The position numbers and the translations under genes are program-made. DNA of 64,000 nucleotides, from assembly GCF_000744605.1 (NCBI RefSeq), contig NZ_JQMG01000001.1, positions 992,001 through 1,056,000 of the forward strand. Reading direction: 5' to 3'. This DNA comes from Methylotenera sp. L2L1 (lineage in GTDB: Bacteria > Pseudomonadota > Gammaproteobacteria > Burkholderiales > Methylophilaceae). Within the stretch, counting starts at the first letter, position 1. Every line of letters begins with the position of its first letter. Positions 10,017-19,390 of the stretch are shown in pieces. The notes below the pieces were generated by a model. That model did no database searches and was not told the DNA's origin. It saw only the letters and a program-made list of their open reading frames with translations.

Positions 10017-11030
10017 CTAGTAAGTCACGTAAAGCCGATATCCTGCAACACTGACATCCTGTGTGGTAATGGCAAGCTTCACTTTGATTTCTTTACCCGC
10101 ACTAAACCCGGCTGCGATGTCTGTGTTCGGTGGTAAATACTCTGCCGGTTTAAATATACGTCTTAAAACAGCGCTGTCGCTCGTATCCGTCAGCGTTAGT
10201 TCTATATTTGGGTAGGCTTGTACAAAGCCAGCCTTGTTAAAGAGGCTGCTACTAAGGTGCATTACCCCTGTATGTTCAAGGTCTTCCTGCATATCTGAGT
10301 CGTCAATCACAATCCACTCAATCTGCTTGGGCAGCTCTATGCTGCACTTTAGGTGCTGGCATGCTTGCACTAGTTGCGGTTTGAGATTGGGGTAATAAAT
10401 AGCGATGGTATTGCGTAAGAAATAGGCGCTTTGCCCAGCTGCGGCTAACACTAATAGCAGTGTGCCTAGCAAACAAAGCCAGCGGTGGCTTGTACTTTGC
10501 TTGCCATCTCGTTTTGCGTGTTTGGCTAGGTCATTAAAATCGTTAGATGGATGATGGGCGAAATTTAGTTTGCCAGCGTCGTGAGGTGGGTGTTCCGCTA
10601 TGCTACTTGGGTCATGCGGTAGTTCAGCAAGTGCGCCGGTGTGCGCTGTGGTCGCTACGGTTTGCTCATTAGCTGGCGTAGCGTGACTCTCTGCTGATGC
10701 TGCGCTCGATTGAGCGGCCGCTGATGCGGCAGACTCTGGCTTAGGCTCTGGGCTATGCGTGCTTGGCGCAGCCTCTTCAAAACTCAGGTCAATTGTCGGC
10801 CAGCTAGATGGTGCATCGCTATTGGCAGGTGTTAATGTATCTGTGGCTACTTCCACAGCGCTAGGTGCTGGTGTTTCTGGGGTAGGGGTACTTGTAGGGA
10901 CAAATTGCTCTTTGGCATTAAACACCTGCAGACATTGCCCGCAGCGTACTAAGCCATCATGCTGCTTGAGCTGATCTTCACTAACAAAGAATTGAGTTTG
11001 GCAGTTTGGGCAATGGGTTATGTCGCGCAT
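10017..11030 (-). CDS. Zinc-ribbon and DUF3426 membrane protein
   Basis: A 337-residue protein with an N-terminal MJ0042-type zinc ribbon (CPNCQTQF and VRCGQCLQVF, two CxxC pairs). A long Ala/Pro/Ser/Thr-rich linker follows at about residues 45-180, then one membrane segment (WLCLLGTLLLVLAAAGQSAYF) and a C-terminal DUF3426 domain that would be periplasmic. This layout is common in betaproteobacteria next to prmA; the function is not established. The longer frame begins at a TTG (11057), but ATG 11030 places the zinc ribbon at the N terminus as in homologues. The chosen start overlaps the end of prmA by 13 bp, suggesting cotranscription. Confidence 0.85.
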   Translation of the reverse strand: MRDITHCPNCQTQFFVSEDQLKQHDGLVRCGQCLQVFNAKEQFVPTSTPTPETPAPSAVEVATDTLTPANSDAPSSWPTIDLSFEEAAPSTHSPEPKPESAASAAAQSSAASAESHATPANEQTVATTAHTGALAELPHDPSSIAEHPPHDAGKLNFAHHPSNDFNDLAKHAKRDGKQSTSHRWLCLLGTLLLVLAAAGQSAYFLRNTIAIYYPNLKPQLVQACQHLKCSIELPKQIEWIVIDDSDMQEDLEHTGVMHLSSSLFNKAGFVQAYPNIELTLTDTSDSAVLRRIFKPAEYLPPNTDIAAGFSAGKEIKVKLAITTQDVSVAGYRLYVTY

Positions 11031-11914
11031 TTTTTCGTGCCTGTGAGCAACACCCAAGCATCCATATGCTGTGGTGTGCCCATATCAAACCATTCAGAGT
11101 AAATGGCAGAAACAGCGGATTCTTGTTCACGTAAAATACCGGAAAGTGCAATCTTCCCACCGGCCTTGCAAGACTTCGCTAACGCTGGCGCCAGTACGCT
11201 CAGGGCGCTAGATAAAATATTGGCAACCACAATATCAAACTCTTTAGATTGATATTGGTTCGCATCGTAGAACTCAGCTTGTACTTGGTTTTGCTCAGCG
11301 TTGTATAGGCTAGATTGAATGGCTTGTGTGTCGATATCCGTACCCACCACTTCATTTGCCCCTAGCTTTTTAGCGGCAATTGCTAAAATACCAGATCCAC
11401 AACCATAGTCGAGCACAGAGTTTCCTGTGTTCACAGTTTGGGCCAGCCAGCCTAAGCATAAGTGCGTGGTTGGGTGGCTTCCAGTGCCAAAGGCTAGGCC
11501 AGGGTCTAGCACGATATTGATTGCCTCTGGATTTGGCGATACATGCCACGTAGGCACAATCCACAGGTTTTCTGTAATCTTGATTGGGTCGAATTGCGAC
11601 TGGGTTGCGCGCACCCAGTCTTGTTCTTGAATTGTTTCGGTGGTGTAGTTAAGTTGATTTAGCTTGGCGATTTGTTCTAGCGCTTGAATCACTGCAGTGA
11701 CATCAACGCCTTCATCAAACAAAGCACTCACCAGATTTTGCTGCCAAATGCCTGGGGGCGGGTCGCCCGGCTCACCAAAAATCGGCTGTTCATCAATGGT
11801 CTCAGCATTTGCATCTTCAATAATGGCTGACAGTGCGCCTAGCTCCATGAGTGTATCGCTAATTAAATCAGCATTATTATCCTGTGCTTCAATTTTTAAT
11901 GATACCCACGCCAT
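11018..11914 (-). CDS. prmA: Ribosomal protein L11 methyltransferase
   Basis: A 298-residue SAM-dependent methyltransferase that trimethylates lysines and the N terminus of ribosomal protein L11. The family motif DPGLAFGTGSHPTT precedes the SAM-binding motif VLDYGCGSGILAIAAKKLGA, followed by GTDIDTQA. The N-terminal L11-recognition domain spans residues 1-55. ATG 11914, with AGG eight bases upstream, is preferred over TTG 11920. It overlaps the downstream zinc-ribbon gene. Confidence 0.95.
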   Translation of the reverse strand: MAWVSLKIEAQDNNADLISDTLMELGALSAIIEDANAETIDEQPIFGEPGDPPPGIWQQNLVSALFDEGVDVTAVIQALEQIAKLNQLNYTTETIQEQDWVRATQSQFDPIKITENLWIVPTWHVSPNPEAINIVLDPGLAFGTGSHPTTHLCLGWLAQTVNTGNSVLDYGCGSGILAIAAKKLGANEVVGTDIDTQAIQSSLYNAEQNQVQAEFYDANQYQSKEFDIVVANILSSALSVLAPALAKSCKAGGKIALSGILREQESAVSAIYSEWFDMGTPQHMDAWVLLTGTKKCAT

Positions 11915-11957
11915 ACTCAACCTATCTAATGCTTAATCTATTTAAACTACTATATGC

Positions 11958-11994
11958 AAATACGCGTGTACCGCTTGTGCGGCAACGCGTATTT
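11958..11994. terminator. Terminator-like hairpin between accC and prmA
   Basis: AAATACGCGT pairs with ACGCGTATTT, extended by CCGC/GCGG around TTGT. Only short T-runs follow on either strand, so termination may be partial. Confidence 0.5.
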
Positions 11995-12018
11995 TCAGTG
12001 TTGCTTCAGAAATAACAA

Positions 12019-13374
12019 TTATTTGTTATAAATACCAAGCTTTTGTTCTAGGTAGTGAATACTTGTACCACCTAAATGAAAAGCTGCATCTGCCATTAAA
12101 TCAGCATGTAATGCAATGTTGGTGCTAATACCTTCAATCATCATTTCAGACAATGCAATGCGCATCCGTGCAATGGCTTGGTCTCGTGTATCACCGTAAG
12201 TAATTAACTTGCCAATCATTGAGTCGTAATGCGGTGGCACCGTGTAGCCTGCATACGCGTGCGTATCGATACGAACACCAGGGCCGCCAGGCATATGGAA
12301 TTTAGTGATTTTGCCTGGAGAAGGTACAAAATTGTAAGGATCTTCTGCATTTAAACGACATTCAATCGCATGTCCGTGTAATTGAATATCTTTTTGACGG
12401 AATTTTAGTTTTTCGCCAGCCGCTACAAAAATCTGTTGTTGCACCAAATCAATACCAGTGATCATTTCTGTCACAGTATGTTCTACCTGCAAACGTGTGT
12501 TCATTTCAATGAAATAGAACTCACCATTTTCATATAAGAATTCAAAAGTACCTGCACCGCGATATTTGATTTTACGGCAGGCTTCAGCACAGCGTTCGCC
12601 AATTTTGTCGCGTAAGCGTGCATTCAGTAATGGCGCTGGCGCTTCTTCTAGAATTTTTTGATGACGACGCTGCATAGAGCAATCGCGCTCACCCAAGAAG
12701 ACTGCATTGCCATGTTGGTCAGCTAACACTTGGATTTCAATATGGCGTGGTTTCTCAAGGTATTTTTCCATGTAAACCATCGGGTTGCTAAATGCTGCTT
12801 GTGCTTCAGCCTTGGTCATATTCACTGAAGTCAGTAATGCCGCTTCGGTATGCACTACGCGCATCCCACGACCACCGCCACCGCCAGCTGCTTTAATAAT
12901 CACTGGATAGCCAATTTGTTTAGCGATTTTAATGATTTCGCTAGGGTCGTCTGGCAGTGCGCCTTCTGAACCAGGTACGCAAGGTACGCCAGCTTTACGC
13001 ATTGCATCTTTCGCCGATACTTTATCACCCATCAGGCGGATAGTTTCAGCGCGTGGGCCAATAAATACAAAGCCGCTTTGCTCTACGCGTTCTGCAAAGT
13101 CCGCATTTTCTGATAAGAAGCCATAACCAGGGTGAATCGCCTGTGCGTCAGTGACTTCAGCAGCGCTGATGACTGCAGGAACATTTAAGTAGCTTTGGCC
13201 AGAGGGTGCTGGGCCGATACAGACTGACTCATCCGCTAATTTTACATATTTAGCTTCACGGTCAGCTTCGGAGTGCACGGCTACCGTTCTGATGCCGAGT
13301 TCGCGACATGCGCGTTGTACGCGTAACGCGATTTCGCCGCGATTGGCGATTAAAATTTTGTCAAACATTGCCAT
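12019..13374 (-). CDS. accC: Acetyl-CoA carboxylase, biotin carboxylase subunit
   Basis: A 451-residue ATP-grasp enzyme that carboxylates the biotin carried by AccB, the first half-reaction of fatty acid synthesis. The N terminus [15 protein letters not shown], the glycine-rich ATP loop GGGGGRGM (164-171) with K161 before it, and the catalytic [14 protein letters not shown] region are all present. ATG 13374 has AGGA ten bases upstream; the ATG two codons further in is an alternative. It lies 98 bp downstream of accB in an accB-accC operon. The carboxyltransferase subunits accA and accD are not in the window. Confidence 0.97.
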   Translation of the reverse strand: MAMFDKILIANRGEIALRVQRACRELGIRTVAVHSEADREAKYVKLADESVCIGPAPSGQSYLNVPAVISAAEVTDAQAIHPGYGFLSENADFAERVEQSGFVFIGPRAETIRLMGDKVSAKDAMRKAGVPCVPGSEGALPDDPSEIIKIAKQIGYPVIIKAAGGGGGRGMRVVHTEAALLTSVNMTKAEAQAAFSNPMVYMEKYLEKPRHIEIQVLADQHGNAVFLGERDCSMQRRHQKILEEAPAPLLNARLRDKIGERCAEACRKIKYRGAGTFEFLYENGEFYFIEMNTRLQVEHTVTEMITGIDLVQQQIFVAAGEKLKFRQKDIQLHGHAIECRLNAEDPYNFVPSPGKITKFHMPGGPGVRIDTHAYAGYTVPPHYDSMIGKLITYGDTRDQAIARMRIALSEMMIEGISTNIALHADLMADAAFHLGGTSIHYLEQKLGIYNK

Positions 13375-13472
13375 GAAAGTGAGATCCTAGTATTTAGGCC
13401 TTAGTAATTGATATCTTAAGTATTGATATAAGACCTAATTAATTAAGCAGTAATTTAATAAGCTAAAACGAC

Positions 13473-13925
13473 TTAGCCGATAATAAACAGTGGTTCACCA
13501 TATTCAATGGCTTGGCCGTTATCAACTAAGATTTTTTTGATGACGCCAGCTTTATCTGCTTCAATCTCGTTTAATAGCTTCATCGCTTCGATAATACATA
13601 GTGTGTCGCCTACAGCAACTGTGTCGCCTACCTCAACAAAAGATTTAGCATCTGGAGATGGTGAGCGGTAGAACGTACCTACCATTGGCGATTTAACCGC
13701 ATGGCCTTCTTCGACAACTGGCGCTGCTTCAACTGCTACTGCAGGTACCGCTTGTGGTGCTGGCGCGTGTTGTTGTGGCATGTAATGGTTGTAATTTTGC
13801 GCAGGCATGCTGGCAGTGAAGTTGCGGCTGATACGTACTTTTTCGCCATCTTCTGTGAGTTCTAATTCTGAAATGCCTGATTCTTCTACTAGATCAATAA
13901 GCTTTTTAAGTTTACGTAAATCCAT
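13473..13925 (-). CDS. accB: Acetyl-CoA carboxylase, biotin carboxyl carrier protein
   Basis: A 150-residue carrier. The N-terminal domain starts [18 protein letters not shown], a Pro/Ala-rich linker covers about residues 48-72, and the C-terminal biotinyl domain contains [11 protein letters not shown], where K116 is the biotinylated lysine. It also has the protruding-thumb region typical of AccB ([20 protein letters not shown]). It is followed by accC and preceded by aroQ with a 35-bp gap, the common aroQ-accB-accC order. Confidence 0.97.
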   Translation of the reverse strand: MDLRKLKKLIDLVEESGISELELTEDGEKVRISRNFTASMPAQNYNHYMPQQHAPAPQAVPAVAVEAAPVVEEGHAVKSPMVGTFYRSPSPDAKSFVEVGDTVAVGDTLCIIEAMKLLNEIEADKAGVIKKILVDNGQAIEYGEPLFIIG

Positions 13926-13960
13926 GATGACCCCTAACTAATTCGATATAAATTATTATT

Positions 13961-14410
13961 TTAAGAATGATTAATTTTTTCAATAGCGAAATCCAGTGCA
14001 AGCTCATAACCCTTTGCACCCAACCCGCTAATAATGCCAACAGCGATGTCTGTAAAATATGAATGATGACGAAATGATTCTCGTGCAAACACATTTGACA
14101 AGTGTACTTCTATAAATGGAACCTTAACTGCACTCAACGCATCACGCATTGCAACGGATGTGTGTGTGAATGCTGCCGGGTTGATAATGACAAAATCTAC
14201 GCTTTTAGTCGCAATAGACTGAATTTTGTCGACAAGTTCAGCTTCTGCATTGCTTTGAAACGACTCTAATGCGATGTTGGCTGATTTTGCCTTGTTTGAT
14301 AGTGTTTGATTGATGCTATCTAGTGTCGCGTTACCGTAATGCTGTGGTTCACGCAGACCTAATAGATTCAGGTTAGGGCCATGTAATACCAAAATGCTCT
14401 TAGTAGTCAT
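13961..14410 (-). CDS. aroQ: 3-dehydroquinate dehydratase, type II
   Basis: A 149-residue enzyme of the shikimate pathway converting 3-dehydroquinate to 3-dehydroshikimate. It has the N-terminal [18 protein letters not shown] with catalytic Y25 and flexible-loop R20, the [14 protein letters not shown] motif, N77 ([13 protein letters not shown]) and H103 (IEVHLSN), followed by the expected Arg/Glu region. It is small and complete, as usual for the dodecameric type II class. It heads the aroQ-accBC cluster. The 198 bp upstream (14411-14608) show no clear signal. Confidence 0.96.
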   Translation of the reverse strand: MTTKSILVLHGPNLNLLGLREPQHYGNATLDSINQTLSNKAKSANIALESFQSNAEAELVDKIQSIATKSVDFVIINPAAFTHTSVAMRDALSAVKVPFIEVHLSNVFARESFRHHSYFTDIAVGIISGLGAKGYELALDFAIEKINHS

Positions 14411-14608
14411 GACGATTCACCTGTTTTAAACGATTTTTGCATAAATTACGATAATTCATAAACGCGAGTTTGCCGAAGTTAAAGGGTTTTGTCCAGCAAC
14501 TTTAAAGAATTTAAGCGAATTTGCCTGAGTTAATTCCGTAAATCCCACATGCTGAGTATGGTTTGGATTTGTCTGTAAATACCTAACTTACATGTGTAGC
14601 TAGTGTAA

Positions 14609-15136
14609 TTATGGCGATATTAAAGGCTTGATTGCCGCCTCAAGAATCGCTTTATTGATGCGCCCAAAGTGCGTATTCACAACTTTACCATCAGCATTAA
14701 TGATGACCGTGTAAGGTAACACGCCCTTATCATTGCCTAATTGCTCACCTAGTAAACTGCCTGCTGTTTCAGATACAAAAATAGGGTAGTTTACAGGGTT
14801 GGTTTTTAAATAGTCAGCAACCAATGCTGGTTCATCAAGTGCGATACCTAAAACAATCACATTATTATTTTTAAAGGATTGTTGTAGCGCAATTAACTCT
14901 GGCATTTCTTCCTTGCATGGAGGGCACCATGTTGCCCAAAAATTAACCACTATAATTTTGTGTTGATATTGGCCAAGGTTTTGTACCTTTCCCGAGGTGT
15001 CAGGTAGGTTGGTAGCATATAGCGGTGCGCTACTAAGTTTGCTACTTGCGCTGAGCTCTGAGAAGAAGCGCAGTGCCAGTGCTATTGCTACTATTAGCAA
15101 TATAAAAGAAAGTGGCTTTAGTATCTTAGCTAGCAT
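14609..15136 (-). CDS. TlpA/ResA-like membrane-anchored thiol-disulfide oxidoreductase
   Basis: A 175-residue thioredoxin-fold protein facing the periplasm. An N-terminal signal anchor (residues 7-24, LKPLSFILLIVAIALALRFF) precedes the domain, whose active site WATWCPPCK has C71 and C74. The region ending PYTVIINADGK holds the cis-proline typical of AhpC/TSA-Redoxin-type TlpA proteins. The open frame extends to 15184, inside dsbD, but ATG 15136 has AGGA six bases upstream and leaves 7 bp after the dsbD stop. As the next gene after dsbD it probably receives electrons from DsbD, for cytochrome c maturation or disulfide repair. Confidence 0.9.
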   Translation of the reverse strand: MLAKILKPLSFILLIVAIALALRFFSELSASSKLSSAPLYATNLPDTSGKVQNLGQYQHKIIVVNFWATWCPPCKEEMPELIALQQSFKNNNVIVLGIALDEPALVADYLKTNPVNYPIFVSETAGSLLGEQLGNDKGVLPYTVIINADGKVVNTHFGRINKAILEAAIKPLISP

Positions 15137-15143
15137 TGGGTTC

Positions 15144-17003
15144 CTAGCATTGGATGGTTTCTGGCAGGCAGCTGCCGCGCTCATCTAGAATTTGCAGAAA
15201 TGCATCCGCATTTTTATAACCCACTACTTTTAAGTGAGTTTCTTCGGCCGTCTTTGCATTAAAGAACAAGATGCCTGGCGGGCCAAAAATGTTGAATTTT
15301 TGCATTAAGGCTTTATCGTCTTCCGTATTATTAGTGACATCGACTTGCAATAGCAGTGTGTCTTTTAGCGCAGATTGGACGCGTGCGTCACTAAACGTAA
15401 ATTGCTCCATTTCTTTGCATGCCACACACCAGTCCGCATAAAAGTCGAGCATGACGGGTTTTCCTTGTGCATTTTTAAGGGCATTGTCTAGCTCAGCGAT
15501 GTTTTTGATGGGTTGGAAGTTCAAGTTGTTATGCTGTTGTTGAACATTAGATGCCGTAGCAATCAGTCCACTGAGCGGTTGTAACGGTGACTTCGCATTA
15601 GACAGTGCGCCAATCAGCATGGCCAAGCCGATGACAACCATCATCACCCCGATGCCTTTCCAAAACTTGAGTGCGGGTTTTGCATCAGTTGGTAGGCTAT
15701 CCAGTGCATGCATGTAAATGGCGGGCACAATTAACAGTGCAGCCCACAGTGCTAGTTGTACTTGCATGGGAATCACGGGTGCAATTAGCCATATCGCTAC
15801 TGCAAGCATGAGAACGCCAAATAAATTACGGACGGCGTTCATCCAGCTGCCCACTTTAGGCAAAAGCGTGCCGGCTGATGCACCAATCAGTAGTAGCGGG
15901 GTGCCCATGCCTACAGAGAGTGAGAATAAAGCAACGCCACCTAATAATACGTCATTGGTTTTGCTGATATAGAGTAAGGCGCCAGCTAACGGTGCAGCCA
16001 CACATGGGCTGATGATAAGGGCTGATAGCACGCCCATAAGGAAATCACTAAAAAAGCGCCCGCCCTTGATGCGGCGGCTTAAGTTCATTAGGCCGTTTTC
16101 TATGCTGTTTGGTAGTTTGAGCTCGTAAAAGCCAAACATGGAGAGCGCCAGCAAGGCAAAGATAAATGCGCCAAATCCTAAGGCCCACGGGGTTTGCAGT
16201 GCACTACTAAGCATTTGTCCTGAGAGCCCGGCTGCAATGCCCGCAAGGGTGTAAGTGAGGCACATACCCAAGGTATAAGCGAGCGATAAGTTAAATGCAT
16301 GTAGACGTGAAACATGTGCATTTTTGCCGATGATGATGGACGATAGAATCGGAATCATGGGAAATACGCATGGTGTGAATGCAAGCAGTAGACCTGCCGT
16401 AAAGAAGCCTAGAATAATCAGCCACCATTTGCCGCTTTTCAGTAAATTGGCAGCTTGGCTATCACTTTCTGAGGCATTATTGTTACTGGATGAGGTGTTG
16501 CTAGCTGTTGTCGCGGCTTGATTTAGGCTGGCGCTACCATCTGGCGTAATCGTAAAGTTTTTGTGTTGAGGCGCATAACATAGACCTTTTTCGCTACAGC
16601 CTTGATAGGTGATTTTAACGTCAATAAGTGTGCTGATTTTGTCTTTTAGCACTAGGGTGGCCGTAAAATCCTGATGGTAGACCTCCATTTCGCCAAAGTT
16701 AGGGTCATTCTTAATGTCTGCTTTTGGTAATTTTAATTCGAACGTTTGCGCCGGTGTGAACTCAAATTTGGTGCGTGTTTTATAAAGATAGTAGTTGGGC
16801 GCAACCGTGAAATTTGCATGAACCGTTTGTCCATCTTGCTTGATAGATACGCCAAAGGCGGCATCTGGTGATAAAAATTCATCTTCTGCAGATTCATCTG
16901 TGAATAAGTTTTTGATGCCACTGGTGACATTGCCTGCATTGCTGACAGAGGCAGATAATATAAAGAAGCTGAATAGCAAAAAATACGAAAATCTTTTAAA
17001 CAT
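15144..17003 (-). CDS. dsbD: Thiol:disulfide interchange protein DsbD
   Basis: A 619-residue inner-membrane electron conduit carrying thioredoxin electrons to the periplasm. After a signal peptide (about residues 1-23), the alpha domain has C136 and C142 (GCSEKGLCYAP). The membrane beta domain has eight segments with the paired cysteines in FTPCVFPMIP and ISPCVAAPLAG. The gamma domain is thioredoxin-like with C526 and C529 (DWCVACKEME). ATG 17003 with AAGGA six bases upstream gives a clean signal peptide; the longer frame to 17039 does not. The order cutA-dsbD is also found in E. coli. Confidence 0.96.
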   Translation of the reverse strand: MFKRFSYFLLFSFFILSASVSNAGNVTSGIKNLFTDESAEDEFLSPDAAFGVSIKQDGQTVHANFTVAPNYYLYKTRTKFEFTPAQTFELKLPKADIKNDPNFGEMEVYHQDFTATLVLKDKISTLIDVKITYQGCSEKGLCYAPQHKNFTITPDGSASLNQAATTASNTSSSNNNASESDSQAANLLKSGKWWLIILGFFTAGLLLAFTPCVFPMIPILSSIIIGKNAHVSRLHAFNLSLAYTLGMCLTYTLAGIAAGLSGQMLSSALQTPWALGFGAFIFALLALSMFGFYELKLPNSIENGLMNLSRRIKGGRFFSDFLMGVLSALIISPCVAAPLAGALLYISKTNDVLLGGVALFSLSVGMGTPLLLIGASAGTLLPKVGSWMNAVRNLFGVLMLAVAIWLIAPVIPMQVQLALWAALLIVPAIYMHALDSLPTDAKPALKFWKGIGVMMVVIGLAMLIGALSNAKSPLQPLSGLIATASNVQQQHNNLNFQPIKNIAELDNALKNAQGKPVMLDFYADWCVACKEMEQFTFSDARVQSALKDTLLLQVDVTNNTEDDKALMQKFNIFGPPGILFFNAKTAEETHLKVVGYKNADAFLQILDERGSCLPETIQC

Positions 17004-17011
17004 TGTGTTCC

Positions 17012-17341
17012 TTAAGCAGATAATTGCGTAGTTACCCATTGTAAATATTGAGGTAAGCCACCATCTACGTTGATAGAGATTATTTCAGGAAGTTCATAAG
17101 GATGTGCTTTTATAATCGCTGCTTGAAGTGCATCATACTGTAATTGAGTTGTTTTAATAAGCATTGGTATTTCGTTTGTGCGTTCTACCTTGCCTTCCCA
17201 CATGTATATGGATAGGCATGGACTTAAGATGTTGACGCACGCGGCTAATTTTTGCGTGACCAATGTTTCTGCCAACTGATTTGCAGTCGTAGCATCCGGT
17301 ACGTTGGTGAGTACTAATAAAATATTTTCTGGATTCGACAT
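17012..17341 (-). CDS. cutA: Divalent-cation tolerance protein CutA
   Basis: A 109-residue trimeric cytoplasmic protein of the CutA1 family. Typical stretches are LVLTNVPDATTANQLAETLV, KLAACVNI, YMWEGKVERTNEIPMLIKT and HPYELPEIISI. The exact role in metal tolerance is unsettled. ATG 17341 gives the normal family length. The alternative ATG 17362 adds seven residues and would overlap the divergent fxsA start. Neither start has a good ribosome binding site. It is followed closely by dsbD. Confidence 0.93.
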   Translation of the reverse strand: MSNPENILLVLTNVPDATTANQLAETLVTQKLAACVNILSPCLSIYMWEGKVERTNEIPMLIKTTQLQYDALQAAIIKAHPYELPEIISINVDGGLPQYLQWVTTQLSA

Positions 17342-17360
17342 TATTTTAGGATAGTAAGAC

Positions 17361-17765
17361 ATGCGTTTATTAATAGGTTTGATTTTACTCGCTTTTCCAA
17401 TTGCTGAGATATGGCTATTGATTGAGCTCGGGCAAGAATATGGTTGGTGGCTGTTAGTTTACTTAGTCGGGATTGCTTTGTTAGGCTTACGACTAATTCA
17501 GGATGAAAAGTCATCATTTACTGGGCGTATGATGCAAAGTATGCGTACCGGTAATCATCCGATTAAGGCGATATTTGGCAGTGCACGTAATATTATTGCG
17601 GGTGTGCTACTGATATTGCCAGGTGTGATTACTGATATGATTGCAGTGATTTTGCTGCTGGTTCCGATTAAGAACAATCAGGCACCCAATGGGCAATCAT
17701 CATACCAAGCAGGCCAAGCCGCCAATGATGATGTGATTGAAGGCGAGTTCCGCCGAGAAGATTAA
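17361..17765 (+). CDS. fxsA: FxsA family cytoplasmic-membrane protein
   Basis: A 134-residue membrane protein. It has the FxsA pattern: an N-terminal segment FPIAEIWLLIELGQEYGWW, a second helix (LLVYLVGIALLGLRLI), a cytosolic loop and a hairpin of two helices around GVLLILPGVITDMIAVILLL, then a hydrophilic acidic tail. E. coli FxsA suppresses F-plasmid exclusion of phage T7 when overproduced; its normal role is unknown. AGGA lies ten bases before the ATG. The start is only 19 bp from the divergent cutA start. Confidence 0.9.
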   Translation: MRLLIGLILLAFPIAEIWLLIELGQEYGWWLLVYLVGIALLGLRLIQDEKSSFTGRMMQSMRTGNHPIKAIFGSARNIIAGVLLILPGVITDMIAVILLLVPIKNNQAPNGQSSYQAGQAANDDVIEGEFRRED

Positions 17766-17801
17766 TTAAGACATATTTAAAAAATAAACAGAAATTACGA
17801 C

Positions 17802-18836
17802 ATGACCTATCAAATTACTATTCAGCCAAGTGGGCACACCTATCAAGCAAAAGCCTATGAGACGGTTCTAGAGTCAGCCATAGAAGCCGGTTTTAATATC
17901 CCTTATGGTTGCCGCAATGGTGCTTGTGGTAGCTGTAAAGGGACGGTGTTAAGTGGGGATGTGGATTATGGAGACTACGCCAGTAGCGCATTGACGGACG
18001 CTGATAAGGCCGCAGGTAAGGCTTTGTTCTGTTGTGCCAGACCGCTGACTGATTTGACGATAGAGTGCCGGGAAATCAATGCGGGGGTGATTCCGCCGCG
18101 CATTCTTCCTACGCGTGTAGAGCGCAAAGAGCAGTTGTCACATGACGTGATGGCTTTGTTTCTAAAACTGCCTAGCAGTGAGCGTTTGCAGTTTATGGCG
18201 GGGCAGTATGTTGAGTTTTTGCTGAAAGATGGTAAGCGTCGTGCTTTTTCATTGGCAAATGCGCCGCATGCGGATAGTTTATTAGAGATACATTTGCGTT
18301 TAATACCTGGCGGACAGTTTACCGAGTATGTGTTTAATGAAATGCCGGATAAAGCTATTTTGCGTATTGAAGCGCCATTTGGTAGCTTTTACTATAGAAG
18401 CGACTCAGAAAAGCCGATGGTGATGGTGGCTGGTGGTACTGGCTTTGCACCGATCAAAGCGATTATCGAGCACATGATACATAACGATATTAAACGCAAA
18501 GTGACTTTGTATTGGGGGGCTAGAGCCTTAGAAGATCTGTATATGCCGGCGCTTCCTCAAGCATGGGCTGAAGCGTACTCAAATATTGAGTTTATCCCTG
18601 TTTTATCAGATGCGTTGCCGGAAGATAATTGGCAGGGCCGTAGCGGTCTGGTGCATCAGGCCGTGTTGGATGACTTTAGTGATTTAAGCGATGTTGAAGT
18701 ATATTGTTGTGGCGCACCCGCCATGGTGGAGGTTGCACACGCCAGCTTTGCGCAGGCTGGTCTACCGGAAGGGGCGTTCTATTCAGATGCTTTTAACTAT
18801 GCGAAACCTGTGCCAAGCGCTACGGCTAGTGCTTAG
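17802..18836 (+). CDS. 2Fe-2S/FAD/NAD(P)H reductase (CDP-6-deoxy-3,4-glucoseen reductase-like)
   Basis: A 344-residue electron-transfer protein. The N-terminal plant-type ferredoxin domain has ligands C37, C42, C45 and C77 or C78 (YGCRNGACGSCKG, then ALFCCARP). The FAD domain has RAFSLAN at 147-153. The NAD-binding domain has MVAGGTGFAPIKAI and a YCCGAPAMVE motif. This architecture matches AscD/phenol-hydroxylase-component reductases. Betaproteobacterial copies are usually annotated as CDP-6-deoxy-delta-3,4-glucoseen reductase, although no deoxysugar genes are nearby. The real partner oxygenase or dehydratase is therefore unknown. Confidence 0.85.
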   Translation: MTYQITIQPSGHTYQAKAYETVLESAIEAGFNIPYGCRNGACGSCKGTVLSGDVDYGDYASSALTDADKAAGKALFCCARPLTDLTIECREINAGVIPPRILPTRVERKEQLSHDVMALFLKLPSSERLQFMAGQYVEFLLKDGKRRAFSLANAPHADSLLEIHLRLIPGGQFTEYVFNEMPDKAILRIEAPFGSFYYRSDSEKPMVMVAGGTGFAPIKAIIEHMIHNDIKRKVTLYWGARALEDLYMPALPQAWAEAYSNIEFIPVLSDALPEDNWQGRSGLVHQAVLDDFSDLSDVEVYCCGAPAMVEVAHASFAQAGLPEGAFYSDAFNYAKPVPSATASA

Positions 18837-18891
18837 GTGAACGAGTGTTTAGATAAGGTTGTGCTGGTTTTAGTGAAGTGCACGTAGAATA

Positions 18892-18927
18892 AAAGTTAAA
18901 GGCCACTTTAAAGTGGCCTTTAACTTT
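18892..18927. terminator. Perfect 36-bp palindrome, bidirectional terminator
   Basis: Each arm is AAAGTTAAAGGCCACTTT (18 bases, no spacer), giving A/T-rich outer parts on both strands. It separates the convergent reductase and hemY genes. Confidence 0.85.
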
Positions 18928-18961
18928 ATAAAGCAGTGTTTTTCATAAACGGATGGTTAGC

Positions 18962-19384
18962 TTATTTGAAAAGTAACGCTTGCTTATTCTTTTCAGCAGC
19001 AAGTTTCTGAATCAGCGTTTCAAGGTCTGAGTTTTGAATCAGTTCCTGCGCTAGCTTTGCTGATACCTCCGCTTTTTCAAAATCTCCCTCTGCCAGCGCG
19101 TGCATGCCCTCTAGCAGCGCAGTGTTGCCGGCTTTTAGGCGCAGGGATTCTTTCTTACTCTTTCTAATCGCAGGCAAATGTCTTAAGAATCGTAAAAATC
19201 TGAGAAGGTGATGTAAACCAAAAACGCTCAGTACAAAGACAACTAAAAAGAAGTTAAAAGAGATTTGGATACGATAGGGTGAGCGAACAATCAGCACGTA
19301 GCCCTGATTGTTACTGGCTAACCATACGATTAGAATGATGCCGAATAAGGTTAAAGCCCACCAAAAAAATCTATTTTTAAGCAT
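18962..19384 (-). CDS. Short HemY-like protein (N-terminal HemY region only)
   Basis: A 140-residue protein with two N-terminal membrane segments (FFWWALTLFGIILIVWLA and FNFFLVVFVLSVFGLHHLL), the HemY-type spacing with RSPYRIQISF between them, and then one helical, TPR-like unit (GNTALLEGMHALAEGDFEKAEVSAKLA). HemY proteins are usually near 400 residues with several TPRs; here most of the TPR domain is missing. The stop is followed by a good terminator and there is no remnant downstream, so this looks like a settled short form. It follows hemX (6-bp gap) in hemCDXY, where HemY is thought to help late haem synthesis. Confidence 0.8.
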   Translation of the reverse strand: MLKNRFFWWALTLFGIILIVWLASNNQGYVLIVRSPYRIQISFNFFLVVFVLSVFGLHHLLRFLRFLRHLPAIRKSKKESLRLKAGNTALLEGMHALAEGDFEKAEVSAKLAQELIQNSDLETLIQKLAAEKNKQALLFK

Positions 19385-19390
19385 GGCTGG

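Noticed and set aside
18841-18961. Frameshifted remainder of hemY
   Set aside because: Only 120 bp lie between hemY and the next gene and they contain the palindromic terminator; no hemY-like coding sequence is present.
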